Assembly: GCA_026461505.1 (NCBI GenBank)
Contig: JAPJMW010000152.1
Span: forward strand, 1 to 33,907
From: Beijerinckiaceae bacterium
GTDB taxonomy: Bacteria > Pseudomonadota > Alphaproteobacteria > Rhizobiales > Beijerinckiaceae
Direction of reading: 5' to 3'
Length of the DNA stretch: 33,907 nt
The translations under genes were made by a program, and so were the position numbers. Each line of letters starts with the position of its first letter. Position 1 is the stretch's first letter. This document shows, one piece after another, positions 23,875 to 32,676 of the stretch. The notes beneath the pieces are model-generated. The model was not told the DNA's origin. It worked only from the letters and a program-made list of their open reading frames with translations, and did not search any database.

Positions 23875-24756
23875 TCATAGCTCCTTGCGGATATCGACAA
23901 GGCGCGTAAGCGCGGAGATGATGACGATGGTGATGCCAAGCAAGATCACGGCATTGGCTGCTGCCGCGGGGAATTGCAACGCGTTCAGGCGCGTTTCGAT
24001 AATTTTACCTGCAGAGGCAATTTGCTGCCCACCCATGACGCCGATGGTGACAAAATCACCCATCACAATGGTGATCACGAAAATCGAGCCGATGACAATG
24101 CCGGGCTTAGCCAGTGGAATGATGATGTTGACAAGCGTTTGAAAGCCAGTGGCTCCCGCATCATAAGCGGCTTCGACCAATTTAGGATCGATACGGATCA
24201 TTGAATTGAAGATTGGCACCACCATGAAAAACGTGAAAAGATGCACGAAGGCGAGCACGACGGAGAACTCGGAGAAGAGAAGCCATTCCATTGGCACTTT
24301 GATGAGGCCCATATCGATGAGGCCTTGATTAACAAGACCGTTTCGACCGAGTAGCGGCACCCATGCGATCATACGAATGACATTCGACGTCCAAAACGGA
24401 ATGGTGCACAAAAGCGAAAGAACGATTTGCCATGTCTTAGAGCGAACATGGAAAGCCAAAAAATAAGCAATCGTAAAGCCGATAGTGAGCGTAATAGCCC
24501 AGGTCAAAAAGCAAAGCTTTACCGTCTTGGCATAGGTTTTTAAAATCGTGCAGAGATCGGGGAGTTGCGCAATGCAACCTTCAAACGTGTCCGTATAGCC
24601 ACGGAAGCTGAACGCAGGAAGCATTTCATATTCATTGTAGTCCCACGCACTGACGATGACGACAAAAACGAGGGGCAATAGAAAAAACGCAATGAAGACC
24701 AGCATCATCGGTCCGGCTTGTAACCAAGCGATAAAAGATTTGCGTTCTTCGATCAT
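23875..24756 (-). CDS. ABC transporter permease, PotB-like
   Basis: A 293-residue first permease of the same importer. A first helix at about 15-35 (MMLVFIAFFLLPLVFVVIVS) is followed by a short periplasmic part, then five helices including WAITLTIGFTIAYFLAFHV. The EAA loop EAAYDAGATGFQTLVNIIIP, then LAKPG, is near residue 200. WTSNVIRMIAWVPLLGRNGL is a common PotB/PotH element. It follows the binding-protein gene after a 77-base gap that contains a strong hairpin, so its expression may be set below that of the binding protein. Confidence 0.92.
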   Translation of the reverse strand: MIEERKSFIAWLQAGPMMLVFIAFFLLPLVFVVIVSAWDYNEYEMLPAFSFRGYTDTFEGCIAQLPDLCTILKTYAKTVKLCFLTWAITLTIGFTIAYFLAFHVRSKTWQIVLSLLCTIPFWTSNVIRMIAWVPLLGRNGLVNQGLIDMGLIKVPMEWLLFSEFSVVLAFVHLFTFFMVVPIFNSMIRIDPKLVEAAYDAGATGFQTLVNIIIPLAKPGIVIGSIFVITIVMGDFVTIGVMGGQQIASAGKIIETRLNALQFPAAAANAVILLGITIVIISALTRLVDIRKEL

Positions 24757-24789
24757 GAAAAGAAACTCAATTAAATTCAGGCAAAAGTA

Positions 24790-24820
24790 AACCTGCCGCG
24801 CGGGTTAGGCGCGGCAGGTT
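24790..24820 (-). terminator. strong hairpin between binding protein and permease genes
   Basis: AACCTGCCGCGC (24790-24801) and GCGCGGCAGGTT (24809-24820) form a perfect 12-pair stem with a seven-base loop. On the minus strand it follows the binding-protein stop by 13 bases and is trailed by TACTTTTGCC. It may end part of the transcripts or protect the binding-protein mRNA. Confidence 0.7.
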
Positions 24821-24833
24821 CTTGTGGATCAGA

Positions 24834-26126
24834 TCAAGCGGCGATGAATTCGTTCCACTTGCGGACCATGTAGTCGTGCTCGTCCTTAACGGCGTTCCAG
24901 CAAGCAACGCCGCCCATACGGTCGTCATAGGAGCCGCCGTCACGCACCGCGCCTGCCTTTTCAAGCAGAGAGCCGTCCGGAGCCTTGATGTCGCTCTTAG
25001 CGGCCTTGCCTTCCATCCAGTAGCCCCATTCGTCCACGGTCATATTGGCCTTGGCGGTGGAGAGAACGGCCGAGTAATAGCCTTGACGGTTAAGGTAGCC
25101 GCCAGCCCAGCCCGAGAGGAACCAGTTGACGAACTCGTAAGCCCATTCGAGTTTCGGACCCGTGGTAGCCTTCGAGATGCAGAAGCCTGAAGCCCATGAA
25201 CGATAGCCTTCTTTCAAAGGCTGGAAGGTGCATGGAATGCCCATGGAGCGAACCTTCGTAACCGCAGGTGACCACATTGACTGAATGACGGTTTCACCGG
25301 ACGCCATGAGATTGACGCTCTCGTTAAAGTCCTTCCAGAACGCGCGGAATTGACCAGCCTTTTTGGCTTCGGTCATGATCTTCATCGTAAGGTCGATTTC
25401 TTCCTTCGTCATATTGCCCTTGTCAGCATATTTGTGCTGACCGGTTGCTTCGATGACCATGGCGGCGTCCATGATGCCGATGGATGGAATGTTGAGGATC
25501 GAGGCCTTGCCCTTGAATTCTGGGTTCAGCAATTCAGCCCATGAAGTAATCGGACGCTTGATGAGGTCCGGACGAATGCCAAGCGTATCGGCATTATAAA
25601 CGGTAGGGATCAGCGTTACGTAATCGGTGGCAGTCTTCGAGAAATTCTTCGAATTTGCGCCGTCGAGATAGAGCACCTTCCAAGGAGCTGTTCCCTGATC
25701 GCCAATCTTCTTGCCGTTTGGCAACTGGCCTTTCGTGAATACAGGCGTGATATTGTTGAATTCCTTGATCTTCTTGGCTTCAAGGCCAAGAATATTACCC
25801 GATGGAACGAGCTTCTTAAGCGAGAAATATTCTGTATCAAGAACATCGAAAGAGTTTGGTTGCGTTACAACACGCTTGGTCACGTCGTCGGTGGTCGCTG
25901 AAATATATTCGATCTTGATGCCCGTATCTTTGAAGCATTGTTGACCGATCAAATCGCCTTCATTCACGCCTGTGCCGAGATAACGGAGCACCTTAGGCTC
26001 GGAAGCCTTGATGTAAGGAAAGCCGGTGATGGCGCCCGAACCTGCAGCAAGGCCTGCAATACCGGCAGCACCCTTAAGGAGTGAGCGGCGGCTCACTTTG
26101 GCATCAAGTTTTACTGAATCAGTCAT
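24834..26126 (-). CDS. ABC transporter substrate-binding protein, PotD-like, Tat-exported
   Basis: A 430-residue periplasmic binding protein. The N terminus has a twin-arginine signal (VSRRSLLKGAAGIAGLAAGS) instead of a Sec signal, so it is exported folded. The mature part follows the PotD/PotF pattern: LRYLGTGVNEGDLIGQQCFK, VVTQPNSFDVLDTEYFSLKK, SWAELLNPEFKGKASILNIP, then FWKDFNESVNLMASGETVIQ. At 430 residues it is longer than PotD (about 350). GGAG seven bases before the ATG supports the start. The gene lies between the ATPase and the permeases. Given the hydantoinase and racemase around it, a ureide or N-carbamoyl compound is a likelier ligand than polyamine, but this is inference. Confidence 0.88.
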   Translation of the reverse strand: MTDSVKLDAKVSRRSLLKGAAGIAGLAAGSGAITGFPYIKASEPKVLRYLGTGVNEGDLIGQQCFKDTGIKIEYISATTDDVTKRVVTQPNSFDVLDTEYFSLKKLVPSGNILGLEAKKIKEFNNITPVFTKGQLPNGKKIGDQGTAPWKVLYLDGANSKNFSKTATDYVTLIPTVYNADTLGIRPDLIKRPITSWAELLNPEFKGKASILNIPSIGIMDAAMVIEATGQHKYADKGNMTKEEIDLTMKIMTEAKKAGQFRAFWKDFNESVNLMASGETVIQSMWSPAVTKVRSMGIPCTFQPLKEGYRSWASGFCISKATTGPKLEWAYEFVNWFLSGWAGGYLNRQGYYSAVLSTAKANMTVDEWGYWMEGKAAKSDIKAPDGSLLEKAGAVRDGGSYDDRMGGVACWNAVKDEHDYMVRKWNEFIAA

Positions 26127-26145
26127 CGTCTACTCCAGTTAATTG

Positions 26146-27177
26146 TCACGCCGCGCCAGCGGTCGAGACGGTTGCGAAAGAAGGATTGCCCAACACATGG
26201 GCATTGGCTGAATTCCACGTCACGAGAACCCGGTCGCCGACCGCGTATCCCTTTTGATCGAAATCGAATTCAGAAAGTTCGGCGGCCAAATCCGTACCGC
26301 CTTCGCCTGCAATGGCGACGCGGATAAATGTGCCTTGATATTCAATTTCTGTAATGGTTCCTGCAACAAACGAGCCCGTTACACCCGCGCTTGGAGCGTT
26401 CAAAATCAATCGATCGTTACGGATGGCAAGCGTTTCATCCCCAACGCGAATAACCGCATGGCCACCGATGAATTTTGCTACGAATTCAGTTTTCGGGTGA
26501 TTGAAAATTTCGCGCGGACTGCCTTGTTGTTCAATCTTGCCTGCATTCATCAACACAACGATATCAGCAAGCGCCATCGCCTCATCTTGGCCGTGGGTGA
26601 CGTGAATAAAGGTAATTCCGAGTTCGCGTTGCAAACGCTTTAATTCTGCTCGCATCCGCAAGCGAAGGAAGGGATCAAGCGCCGAAAGTGGCTCATCCAG
26701 CAGTAAAATCTGCGGCTTTGTGATGAGGGCGCGTGCGAGCGCCACACGTTGCTGTTGTCCGCCTGATAATTGCGCGGGCAGGCGTTGCTCATAAGCCTGC
26801 ATATCAACAAGCGACAAGAGCTTGCGGGCTTCCGCATGACGCTCTGCTTTTTCAACGCCTCGCATTTTTAGAGCGAATGCGACGTTATCCAGCACGCTTA
26901 GATGCGGAAATAAGGCGTAGGACTGAAACATCATCGCCGTATTGCGGCCTGCAGGGGGCAGATCGGTTACATTAGCGGCACCGACGAGAATATCACCCGA
27001 AGTGACGGCTTCATGACCGGCGATCATGCGCAGCGTCGATGTCTTGCCGCAACCCGATGGTCCAAGGAGGCAGCAATAGGAGCCTGCAGGAATTTTTAGA
27101 TCAATACCGTCGACAGCGGTCGTTGTTCCAAACTGCTTGGTTACATTGACGAGTTCAAGGGTTGCCTTGGAAATCAT
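26146..27177 (-). CDS. ABC transporter ATP-binding protein, PotA-like
   Basis: A 343-residue ATPase of the polyamine-type importer. Walker A GPSGCGKTS is at 39-47, the Q-loop MFQSYALFPHLSV near 83, LSGGQ at 137-141, Walker B ILLLDEP at 157-163, and the switch region has FIHVTHGQDEAM, where the usual D after H is G (THGQDEA rather than THDQDEA). A TOBE domain follows from about 270. It is the first gene of the transporter operon; 159 bases upstream hold a candidate operator. The binding protein follows after 19 bases. Confidence 0.92.
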   Translation of the reverse strand: MISKATLELVNVTKQFGTTTAVDGIDLKIPAGSYCCLLGPSGCGKTSTLRMIAGHEAVTSGDILVGAANVTDLPPAGRNTAMMFQSYALFPHLSVLDNVAFALKMRGVEKAERHAEARKLLSLVDMQAYEQRLPAQLSGGQQQRVALARALITKPQILLLDEPLSALDPFLRLRMRAELKRLQRELGITFIHVTHGQDEAMALADIVVLMNAGKIEQQGSPREIFNHPKTEFVAKFIGGHAVIRVGDETLAIRNDRLILNAPSAGVTGSFVAGTITEIEYQGTFIRVAIAGEGGTDLAAELSEFDFDQKGYAVGDRVLVTWNSANAHVLGNPSFATVSTAGAA

Positions 27178-27312
27178 AGTTAAATGGCCTGTTCAAAGTC
27201 GTGAATAGGGGAATGCAACGGCTGTGCCATTGCAATTTACTTAATCATTTCAGGGGGTATGCACGATCAGTACGCAACATCGCCGATCAGCAGCGATTAA
27301 AAAAAAGCAATA

Positions 27313-27329
27313 TGCATAATTTTTATGCA
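27313..27329. promoter_or_regulatory. perfect inverted repeat TGCATAA-TTT-TTATGCA (candidate operator)
   Basis: Seven-base arms around TTT, 136 bases upstream of the PotA-like ATG and just after the NTF2-like gene's stop. The position suits an operator for the transporter operon. The binding regulator is unknown; none is encoded next to this cluster. Confidence 0.45.
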
Positions 27330-27336
27330 AAATTAC

Positions 27337-27759
27337 TTAGGCGTCAATCCCGTGACGGGTAAGGAGGCGCTCAGCGCTGTCGTTCCACACATCCATTTTT
27401 ACAATCAGTCCGTCCCGGACAACAAAACGGTCGACATAGCGATTACCTTCAAAAGGTGTACCGTCCGGCCAGGCACCGTAAAGCGTTCCAATATTATATA
27501 CGATGCATTCGCCATCCCCTTGGGAGGCATCGGAGCGCTCACGCTTTTTCTTTACCCATTGATATCGCCCGGCATTAAACGCAGCCGCATCACGCGGATG
27601 CGCAAAGCGTCGTCCGCCTGTGAAGGTAAAAATGAGATCGGGCGAAATATACCGTGCTGCCGTCTCCGGCTCCGGAATCATAGATGCGTCGAGATAGGCT
27701 TCAACGATACGAATCGCTTCAGAAAGTGTTGATAATTTTTGAGGATTTAAATCATTCAC
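27337..27759 (-). CDS. NTF2-like / SnoaL-type small protein
   Basis: A 140-residue protein starting at GTG 27759, two bases after the hydantoinase TGA, with GGGAGCG placed correctly before it. An upstream TTG at 27774 would overlap the hydantoinase. A single alpha+beta domain is suggested: an N-terminal helix LSEAIRIVEAYLDASM, then PETAARYISPDLIFTFTGGR, a central stretch, and the closing strands YVDRFVVRDGLIVKMDVWND that are usual in NTF2/SnoaL folds. Such proteins can be enzymes or binding partners and the fold alone does not give a reaction. Coupled to the hydantoinase, it probably serves the same pathway. The flavin monooxygenase 2 kb away carries an N-terminal domain of the same fold. Confidence 0.8.
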   Translation of the reverse strand: MNDLNPQKLSTLSEAIRIVEAYLDASMIPEPETAARYISPDLIFTFTGGRRFAHPRDAAAFNAGRYQWVKKKRERSDASQGDGECIVYNIGTLYGAWPDGTPFEGNRYVDRFVVRDGLIVKMDVWNDSAERLLTRHGIDA

Positions 27760-27761
27760 GA

Positions 27762-29201
27762 TCAACGCTCCCAAGCGGGCTTGCTGTTTGGTACGGCATA
27801 GGGCGACAATCCGCGCTTCAGGAATTTTCCATCAGCTTTTTCGCCTGTAATGCGGCCATCTTCCGCAACGACCTTACCGCGTAGCATCGTTAAAGAAGGC
27901 CAGCCTGTTATCTTAATGCCTTCATATGGCGTATAATCGGCGCCATGATGCATCAATTCTTGGCGTATGGTTTCCTTGCGATTGGGATCCCACAAAACAA
28001 TATCCGCGTCAAAGCCTGGGGCGATGGAACCCTTGTGCGGATATAGCCCGTAAAGCTTGGCATGATTGGTCGAGGTTAAGGCGACAAATTCATTGATCGA
28101 AATGCGGCCTTCGACCACACCTTTGGAATAGAGGATTTGAAGCCGTGTCTCGACCCCCGGAATGCCGTTCGGTACCCAGCGAAACGAAGTGCGCGCTTTA
28201 GGGTTCTTTTTTCCCTGCGGCCCTTCGAAATAAAACGGGCAATGGTCGGATGAGAAGGTTTGGAACACGCCCGAGCGGATGCCTTCCCAAATCGCCTCCC
28301 AATTGGCTTCATCCCTTGGCGGTGGCGAGCAGACATATTTGCCGCCCGTCTCATCCATATTAAGCCCTTTGAGATCATTGGCGGTGAGTGCGATATATTG
28401 CGGACAGGTCTCGCCATAAATTTTAAGACCGCGCTGTTGTGCCCAGCGGATTTGCTCCATCGGCTCGCGGCCGGAAACGTGAACAACCATAATGGGTACG
28501 TCGGTTAATTCGGCATGGCTGATGGCGCGATGAGTCGCTTCACGCTCAACGGATGGTGGGCGTGACGTGGCATGATAATAAGGTGCGGTTTTGCCCGCCT
28601 GCTCGAGCTTTTGCGTCATAAATTTAATCGCGTCATAACCCTCGCAATGCACCATGACGAGGGCACCGCAACCACGGGCACAATCAAATACTTCTAAAAG
28701 CTCGCGGTCGTTTAAAACGAGATCATCATAGGTCATGAAGACCTTAAACGAGGTATAGCCATCATCAACAAGGGCCGGTAGCTCTTGTCCTAAAACACTT
28801 GGGCTCGGATCGCTGATGATGAGATGAAAGCCATAGTCACAATAAGATCGGCCATCAGCCTCCTTGTGATAATCAACAACACTTTGCCGCAATGAAGCGC
28901 CGCGTGGCTGCAGCGCAAAGGGCAACACCGTTGTGTTTCCGCCTGCAATAGCCGAACGTGTCCCACTTTCAAACCCGTCGGCCATCGCTGGCCCACCAAA
29001 GGCAGGTTGAGCCAAATGGACATGGCTGTCGATGCCGCCGGGCATGACATAGAGGCCAGAAGCATCGATGGTCTTTGCACCATCGGTCAGGCGTTCAGCT
29101 ACACTGACAATTTTACCGTTCCTGATGCCGACATCGGCCCGTACGGTATCTGCAGCCGTCACTACTGTTCCACCACGGATCACACAATCGAATTCTCTCA
29201 T
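27762..29201 (-). CDS. hydA: dihydropyrimidinase / D-hydantoinase
   Basis: A 479-residue cyclic-amide hydrolase of the dihydropyrimidinase family, which opens dihydropyrimidines or 5-substituted hydantoins to N-carbamoyl amino acids in the cytosol. Active-site residues are visible: GGIDSHVHL gives His60 and His62, the lysine to be carboxylated is Lys153 in YTSFKVFMTYD, His185 is in VMVHCEGYD, His241 in VVHVSGREP, and Asp319 in FSSDHCPF. The usual HAEN is here HCEG. The length fits the family (about 460-490). It is the first gene of its unit, with a terminator from the upstream monooxygenase before it, and the NTF2-like gene follows two bases after. No N-carbamoylase is present in the window. 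Confidence 0.93.
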   Translation of the reverse strand: MREFDCVIRGGTVVTAADTVRADVGIRNGKIVSVAERLTDGAKTIDASGLYVMPGGIDSHVHLAQPAFGGPAMADGFESGTRSAIAGGNTTVLPFALQPRGASLRQSVVDYHKEADGRSYCDYGFHLIISDPSPSVLGQELPALVDDGYTSFKVFMTYDDLVLNDRELLEVFDCARGCGALVMVHCEGYDAIKFMTQKLEQAGKTAPYYHATSRPPSVEREATHRAISHAELTDVPIMVVHVSGREPMEQIRWAQQRGLKIYGETCPQYIALTANDLKGLNMDETGGKYVCSPPPRDEANWEAIWEGIRSGVFQTFSSDHCPFYFEGPQGKKNPKARTSFRWVPNGIPGVETRLQILYSKGVVEGRISINEFVALTSTNHAKLYGLYPHKGSIAPGFDADIVLWDPNRKETIRQELMHHGADYTPYEGIKITGWPSLTMLRGKVVAEDGRITGEKADGKFLKRGLSPYAVPNSKPAWER

Positions 29202-29341
29202 GGATAAGTTACCCCGTTAAATTTTTTCGTTAATAGAAATAACGAGGATCGCGCCACTTGCAAGGTCTTACTGCGGGCATATCTGTTTAAGTTGAGTGCA
29301 AAGATCAGCTCAGAGATGGCGATATTTTAGGCACAAGTACA

Positions 29342-29374
29342 AAGAAGCCCCAGCCACTAGGGTTGGAGCTTCTT
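29342..29374 (-). terminator. rho-independent terminator after the flavin monooxygenase
   Basis: AAGAAGCCCCAGCC (29342-29355), a five-base loop and GGTTGGAGCTTCTT (29361-29374) form a 14-position stem with one mismatch and one wobble-type pair. On the minus strand it is followed by TGTACTTG after the CTTCTT end. It lies 41 bases past the monooxygenase stop. Confidence 0.65.
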
Positions 29375-29414
29375 GCTTGCCGCATTCTGAAAAGAAAAGC
29401 CAAAGAAATCTATT

Positions 29415-31214
29415 TCAAGACTTATGATAGGAGGGTTGAAGCCCATAAACGGGCGTCGGTATTCCTTCATAGCGCGCTTTTAATTGGAGCGAGAGAAACT
29501 GAGAGTAATGTCGCGATTGATGCAGATTACCACCATGTAACCAGAGGTTCTCTTGCTGCGTTGGCTTCCACATATTGCGCTGTTCTCCTTCCCATGGGCC
29601 TGGATCTTTAGGCGTATTGGAACCGAGGCCCCAGACTTTGCCTACTTTATCAGCGGTCTTTTGATCGATAAGGTCAGCAAGCCAACCATTCATCGAGCCA
29701 TAGCCAGTTGCATAAACGATGACATCGCCTGGTACTTCTTTGCCATCGGAAAGTTTAACGCCGTTCGTGGTAATTTCATCTACTTGTCCGGCAACGAGTT
29801 TAATCTTGCCATCGATAATCAATTGGGATGCACCGATATCGATATAATAGCCTGAACCACGGCGTAGATATTTCATAAAGAGACCAGAATCATCGACGCC
29901 AAAATCCAGCTGGAATCCGGCTTTTTCAAGGGCGATATAAAACTCTGCATCGACCTCGCGGATTTTATCATATACGGGCTTTTGGAACGTATGCAGAATG
30001 GCATAAGGCACCGAGGCGAATATCAGATCGGCTTTGCCTGTCGACATACCCGATTGAACGGCGCGCTCGGAATAAAGATCCCCGAGGCCAATTTCCATAA
30101 GACTGTCTGAGCGAACAATATGGGTTGTCGAGCGCTGGATCATTGTTACATCAACGCCGTTCTCATATAGGGCGGCGCAGATGTCATGGGCCGAATTATT
30201 CGAGCCGATGACAACCACTTTTTTGCCTTTATAGCCATCAGGGCCCGGATGTTGCGAGGAGTGATGTTGCTCACCCTTGAAATTTTCCATGCCTTTGAAT
30301 TTAGGCACATTGGCTTTGCCGGACATGCCTGTTGCAAACACCAACTGCTTGGGATGTAACACAATTTCTTTGCCATCGCGATTAACTGTGACTGTCCATT
30401 CTTTTTTGGCTTCGTCATAGGTGGCTGATTTGGCGGTTGTTTTAGTCCAGTAATTTAACTCCATAACTTTCGTGTACATTTCGAGCCAATCACCAATCTT
30501 GTCCTTAGGTGCAAAGACCGGCCAATTTTTTGGAAAATCAATATAAGGCAAGTGATCATACCAAACAGGATCATGCAGGCAGAGTGATTTATAGCGCTTA
30601 CGCCAGCTATCGCCCGGACGATCATTCTTTTCAATGATAATGGTGGGTACGCCAAGTTGACGAAGCCGCGCGCCGAGCGCGATGCCACCTTGGCCGCCTC
30701 CGATAATCACAACATAAGGCTGTTTGGTATAGCCCAACGTTGCGGCCTCCTCATCGCGCTCTTCTTTCCATGTCTTGGCGCCAACATTAACGCCATGTTT
30801 GGCGCCGAGCGGTCGTGCGAAGCCTGATTGCTCTTCATGGCCTTTAAGCTCGACCATCGTGGTGAGAAGCGTCCAGATAAGGCCATCGCGAATGCGGATA
30901 AGGCCATAGCCTCGAGCAACATCGGTTTCAAACGTAAACCAAGCTTCGGTTATGTTGCCATTAATCGACGCGGGCTCTTTGTCATAGACCTGCCAATGGC
31001 TGGGCTTAGCGCCGTTAAGGCAAAGCTTGAGCATATCGCGGATCTGCTCACGTCCTTCCATGGTTTTAATGTTCCACGTGAAGGTGACAAGGTCACGCCA
31101 GTAGCAATCCTCTGCAAAGAGGTTAACCGCGGCGTCAATGTCGCCCCTGGCTAGCGTTTCACCGAATGAATCAAGAAAAACTTGTGCCTTTCCAGCAGGC
31201 GTACTATCCAGCAT
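29415..31214 (-). CDS. flavin-containing monooxygenase with N-terminal NTF2-like domain
   Basis: A 599-residue NADPH/FAD oxygenase. Residues 1-125 form an NTF2/SnoaL-like domain (QVFLDSFGETLARGDIDAAV onward). The FAD Rossmann motif VVIIGGGQGGIALGARLRQL is at about 168-187, EKNDRPGDSWRKRY follows, then LVFATGMSG near 308, the FMO-type FKGEQHHSSQH (F-x-G-x-x-x-H, with H in place of the usual last Y or F) and the NADPH Rossmann motif VVVIGSNNSAHDICAALYEN. ATG 31214 is chosen because GGGAGG lies just before it; a longer frame to 31253 lacks such a site. The closest known group is the YUCCA-like class that oxygenates small acids or amines. The substrate is unknown. It forms a single-gene unit with a terminator and an operator-like palindrome upstream. 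Confidence 0.9.
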   Translation of the reverse strand: MLDSTPAGKAQVFLDSFGETLARGDIDAAVNLFAEDCYWRDLVTFTWNIKTMEGREQIRDMLKLCLNGAKPSHWQVYDKEPASINGNITEAWFTFETDVARGYGLIRIRDGLIWTLLTTMVELKGHEEQSGFARPLGAKHGVNVGAKTWKEERDEEAATLGYTKQPYVVIIGGGQGGIALGARLRQLGVPTIIIEKNDRPGDSWRKRYKSLCLHDPVWYDHLPYIDFPKNWPVFAPKDKIGDWLEMYTKVMELNYWTKTTAKSATYDEAKKEWTVTVNRDGKEIVLHPKQLVFATGMSGKANVPKFKGMENFKGEQHHSSQHPGPDGYKGKKVVVIGSNNSAHDICAALYENGVDVTMIQRSTTHIVRSDSLMEIGLGDLYSERAVQSGMSTGKADLIFASVPYAILHTFQKPVYDKIREVDAEFYIALEKAGFQLDFGVDDSGLFMKYLRRGSGYYIDIGASQLIIDGKIKLVAGQVDEITTNGVKLSDGKEVPGDVIVYATGYGSMNGWLADLIDQKTADKVGKVWGLGSNTPKDPGPWEGEQRNMWKPTQQENLWLHGGNLHQSRHYSQFLSLQLKARYEGIPTPVYGLQPSYHKS

Positions 31215-31296
31215 GCAATCCTCCCAATTGTTACCAAATGTTAGGCGTTCCATGACGCCTCGTTGGCTATTGTTCTGTGTGATATGCTTTTATGTA

Positions 31297-31311
31297 GTTA
31301 AACGCTTTAAC
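31297..31311. promoter_or_regulatory. perfect inverted repeat GTTAAA-CGC-TTTAAC (LacI-type operator-like)
   Basis: Six-base arms around CGC, 82 bases upstream of the monooxygenase ATG. Central-CG palindromes of the type TTAAACGxTTTAA resemble LacI/GalR-family operators. Outside the core, GTA and TAC flank it at a two-base offset. No LacI regulator is in the window. Confidence 0.45.
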
Positions 31312-31509
31312 GCTACAGGGTCGTTCTCCGACGCTGGAAAGTCTTTCACAAAATTCAAAGATAGGCAATCATCATAGCATCTTGACTAGTAAGTGAAGCA
31401 AAGAAACTCCACTTACTTTAAGACGTGTGAACCCAAGCCTTTTCTAAGTTCTAATATAGGTCAATCTGAAAAGATTGCTGCTCAAAGAATTATATTGGTT
31501 GGTTCAGAA

Positions 31510-32658
31510 TTAAGCCTTTTTTACATCCTGCCAAGAGCGGCTTTGCGCCGATGCGAGCACGGCATCGGTGACATAATCCGTTGCGAGGCCTGCCCTGAAG
31601 GTTGGAGAAGCAGGTTTACCTGTCTCTAATCCTTCAATGAAGTCTGCAGCTTGATGAATAAATGTATGCTCATAGCCAATTTGCAGGCCGGGTACCCACC
31701 AATGTTTCATGTAGGGTTGGTCGCCATCCGTGATATGAATCGAACGCCAGCCACGAAGGCGACCCTCGTCGCGGTGATCGAAATATTGCAAGCGATGGAG
31801 ATCGTGTAGATCCCAGAAGATTGATGCATGCTCGCCATTAATTTCGAGCGTGTAGAGTGCCTTGTGACCGCGGGCATAGCGTGTCGCTTCAAAGGTGGCG
31901 AGCGAGCCATTATCGAAACGAGCAAGGAAGGCGCTGGCATCATCGATGCTCACGGTTTCAACTTTGCCAGTCAAATTATGTTGCCGCTCCTTGATAAACG
32001 TCTCGGTCATTGCGGTTACAGAGGTGATATCGCCATTCAGCCACATTGCGGTATCGATGCAATGGGCCAACAAATCACCAGTTACGCCGCTGCCAGCAAC
32101 CGACGCATCAAGCCGCCAGAGGCCTGCCCCGCCTTGCGGGAGATCTTTTGAGATTGTCCAGTCCTGCAAGAATTTTGCGCGATAATGGAAGATACGCCCC
32201 AGTTTACCTTCGTCAATTAGTTGCTTGGCCATGGTGACGGCCGGAACACGGCGGTAATTATACCAGACCATATTGGCAACTTTCGCAGTTTCGACCGCTT
32301 CAACCATTTTGAGAGCTTCGGTTGGCGTGCGGCCTAGCGGCTTTTCGCACATCACCATTTTGCCTGCCTTTGCTGCCGCAATTGCAATTTCAGCATGGGT
32401 ATCATTAGGGGTTGCGATGTCGATCAAATCGATATCTTTACGCTCGATCAATTTTCTCCAATCTGTTTCATAAGACTCATAACCCCATTGGTCAGCGAAT
32501 GCTTTTGCATTGGTCTCGTTGCGACCGCAGACAGCTTTCAAAATGGGCTTATGTTCAAGGCTAAAAAATTGACTAACCTGTTTGAAGGCATTTGAATGCG
32601 TGCGGCCCATAAATCCATAGCCGACGACGGCGACATTTAGTGGCTTCTTGTTGCTCAT
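31510..32658 (-). CDS. Gfo/Idh/MocA family oxidoreductase
   Basis: A 382-residue NAD(P)-dependent sugar or polyol dehydrogenase. The Rossmann start is [18 protein letters not shown] with GYGFMG at 13-18. [20 protein letters not shown] is near 77, and the hallmark [13 protein letters not shown], with EKPL at 105-108, supplies the conserved lysine. [20 protein letters not shown] near 195 carries the conserved aspartate and histidine region. It starts 18 bases after the barrel gene with AGAGG before the ATG, so it is downstream in the same operon. Members oxidise inositols, glucosides or sugar alcohols; a partnership with the barrel protein points to a keto-sugar or inositol-type pathway. The exact substrate is unknown. 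Confidence 0.9.
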   Translation of the reverse strand: MSNKKPLNVAVVGYGFMGRTHSNAFKQVSQFFSLEHKPILKAVCGRNETNAKAFADQWGYESYETDWRKLIERKDIDLIDIATPNDTHAEIAIAAAKAGKMVMCEKPLGRTPTEALKMVEAVETAKVANMVWYNYRRVPAVTMAKQLIDEGKLGRIFHYRAKFLQDWTISKDLPQGGAGLWRLDASVAGSGVTGDLLAHCIDTAMWLNGDITSVTAMTETFIKERQHNLTGKVETVSIDDASAFLARFDNGSLATFEATRYARGHKALYTLEINGEHASIFWDLHDLHRLQYFDHRDEGRLRGWRSIHITDGDQPYMKHWWVPGLQIGYEHTFIHQAADFIEGLETGKPASPTFRAGLATDYVTDAVLASAQSRSWQDVKKA

Positions 32659-32676
32659 AATCCTCTAGTCCTTCCC

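Noticed and set aside
23874-23939. N-terminal extension of the PotC-like permease
   Set aside because: It overlaps the upstream permease out of frame, whereas an ATG one base after that stop has a good ribosome binding site.
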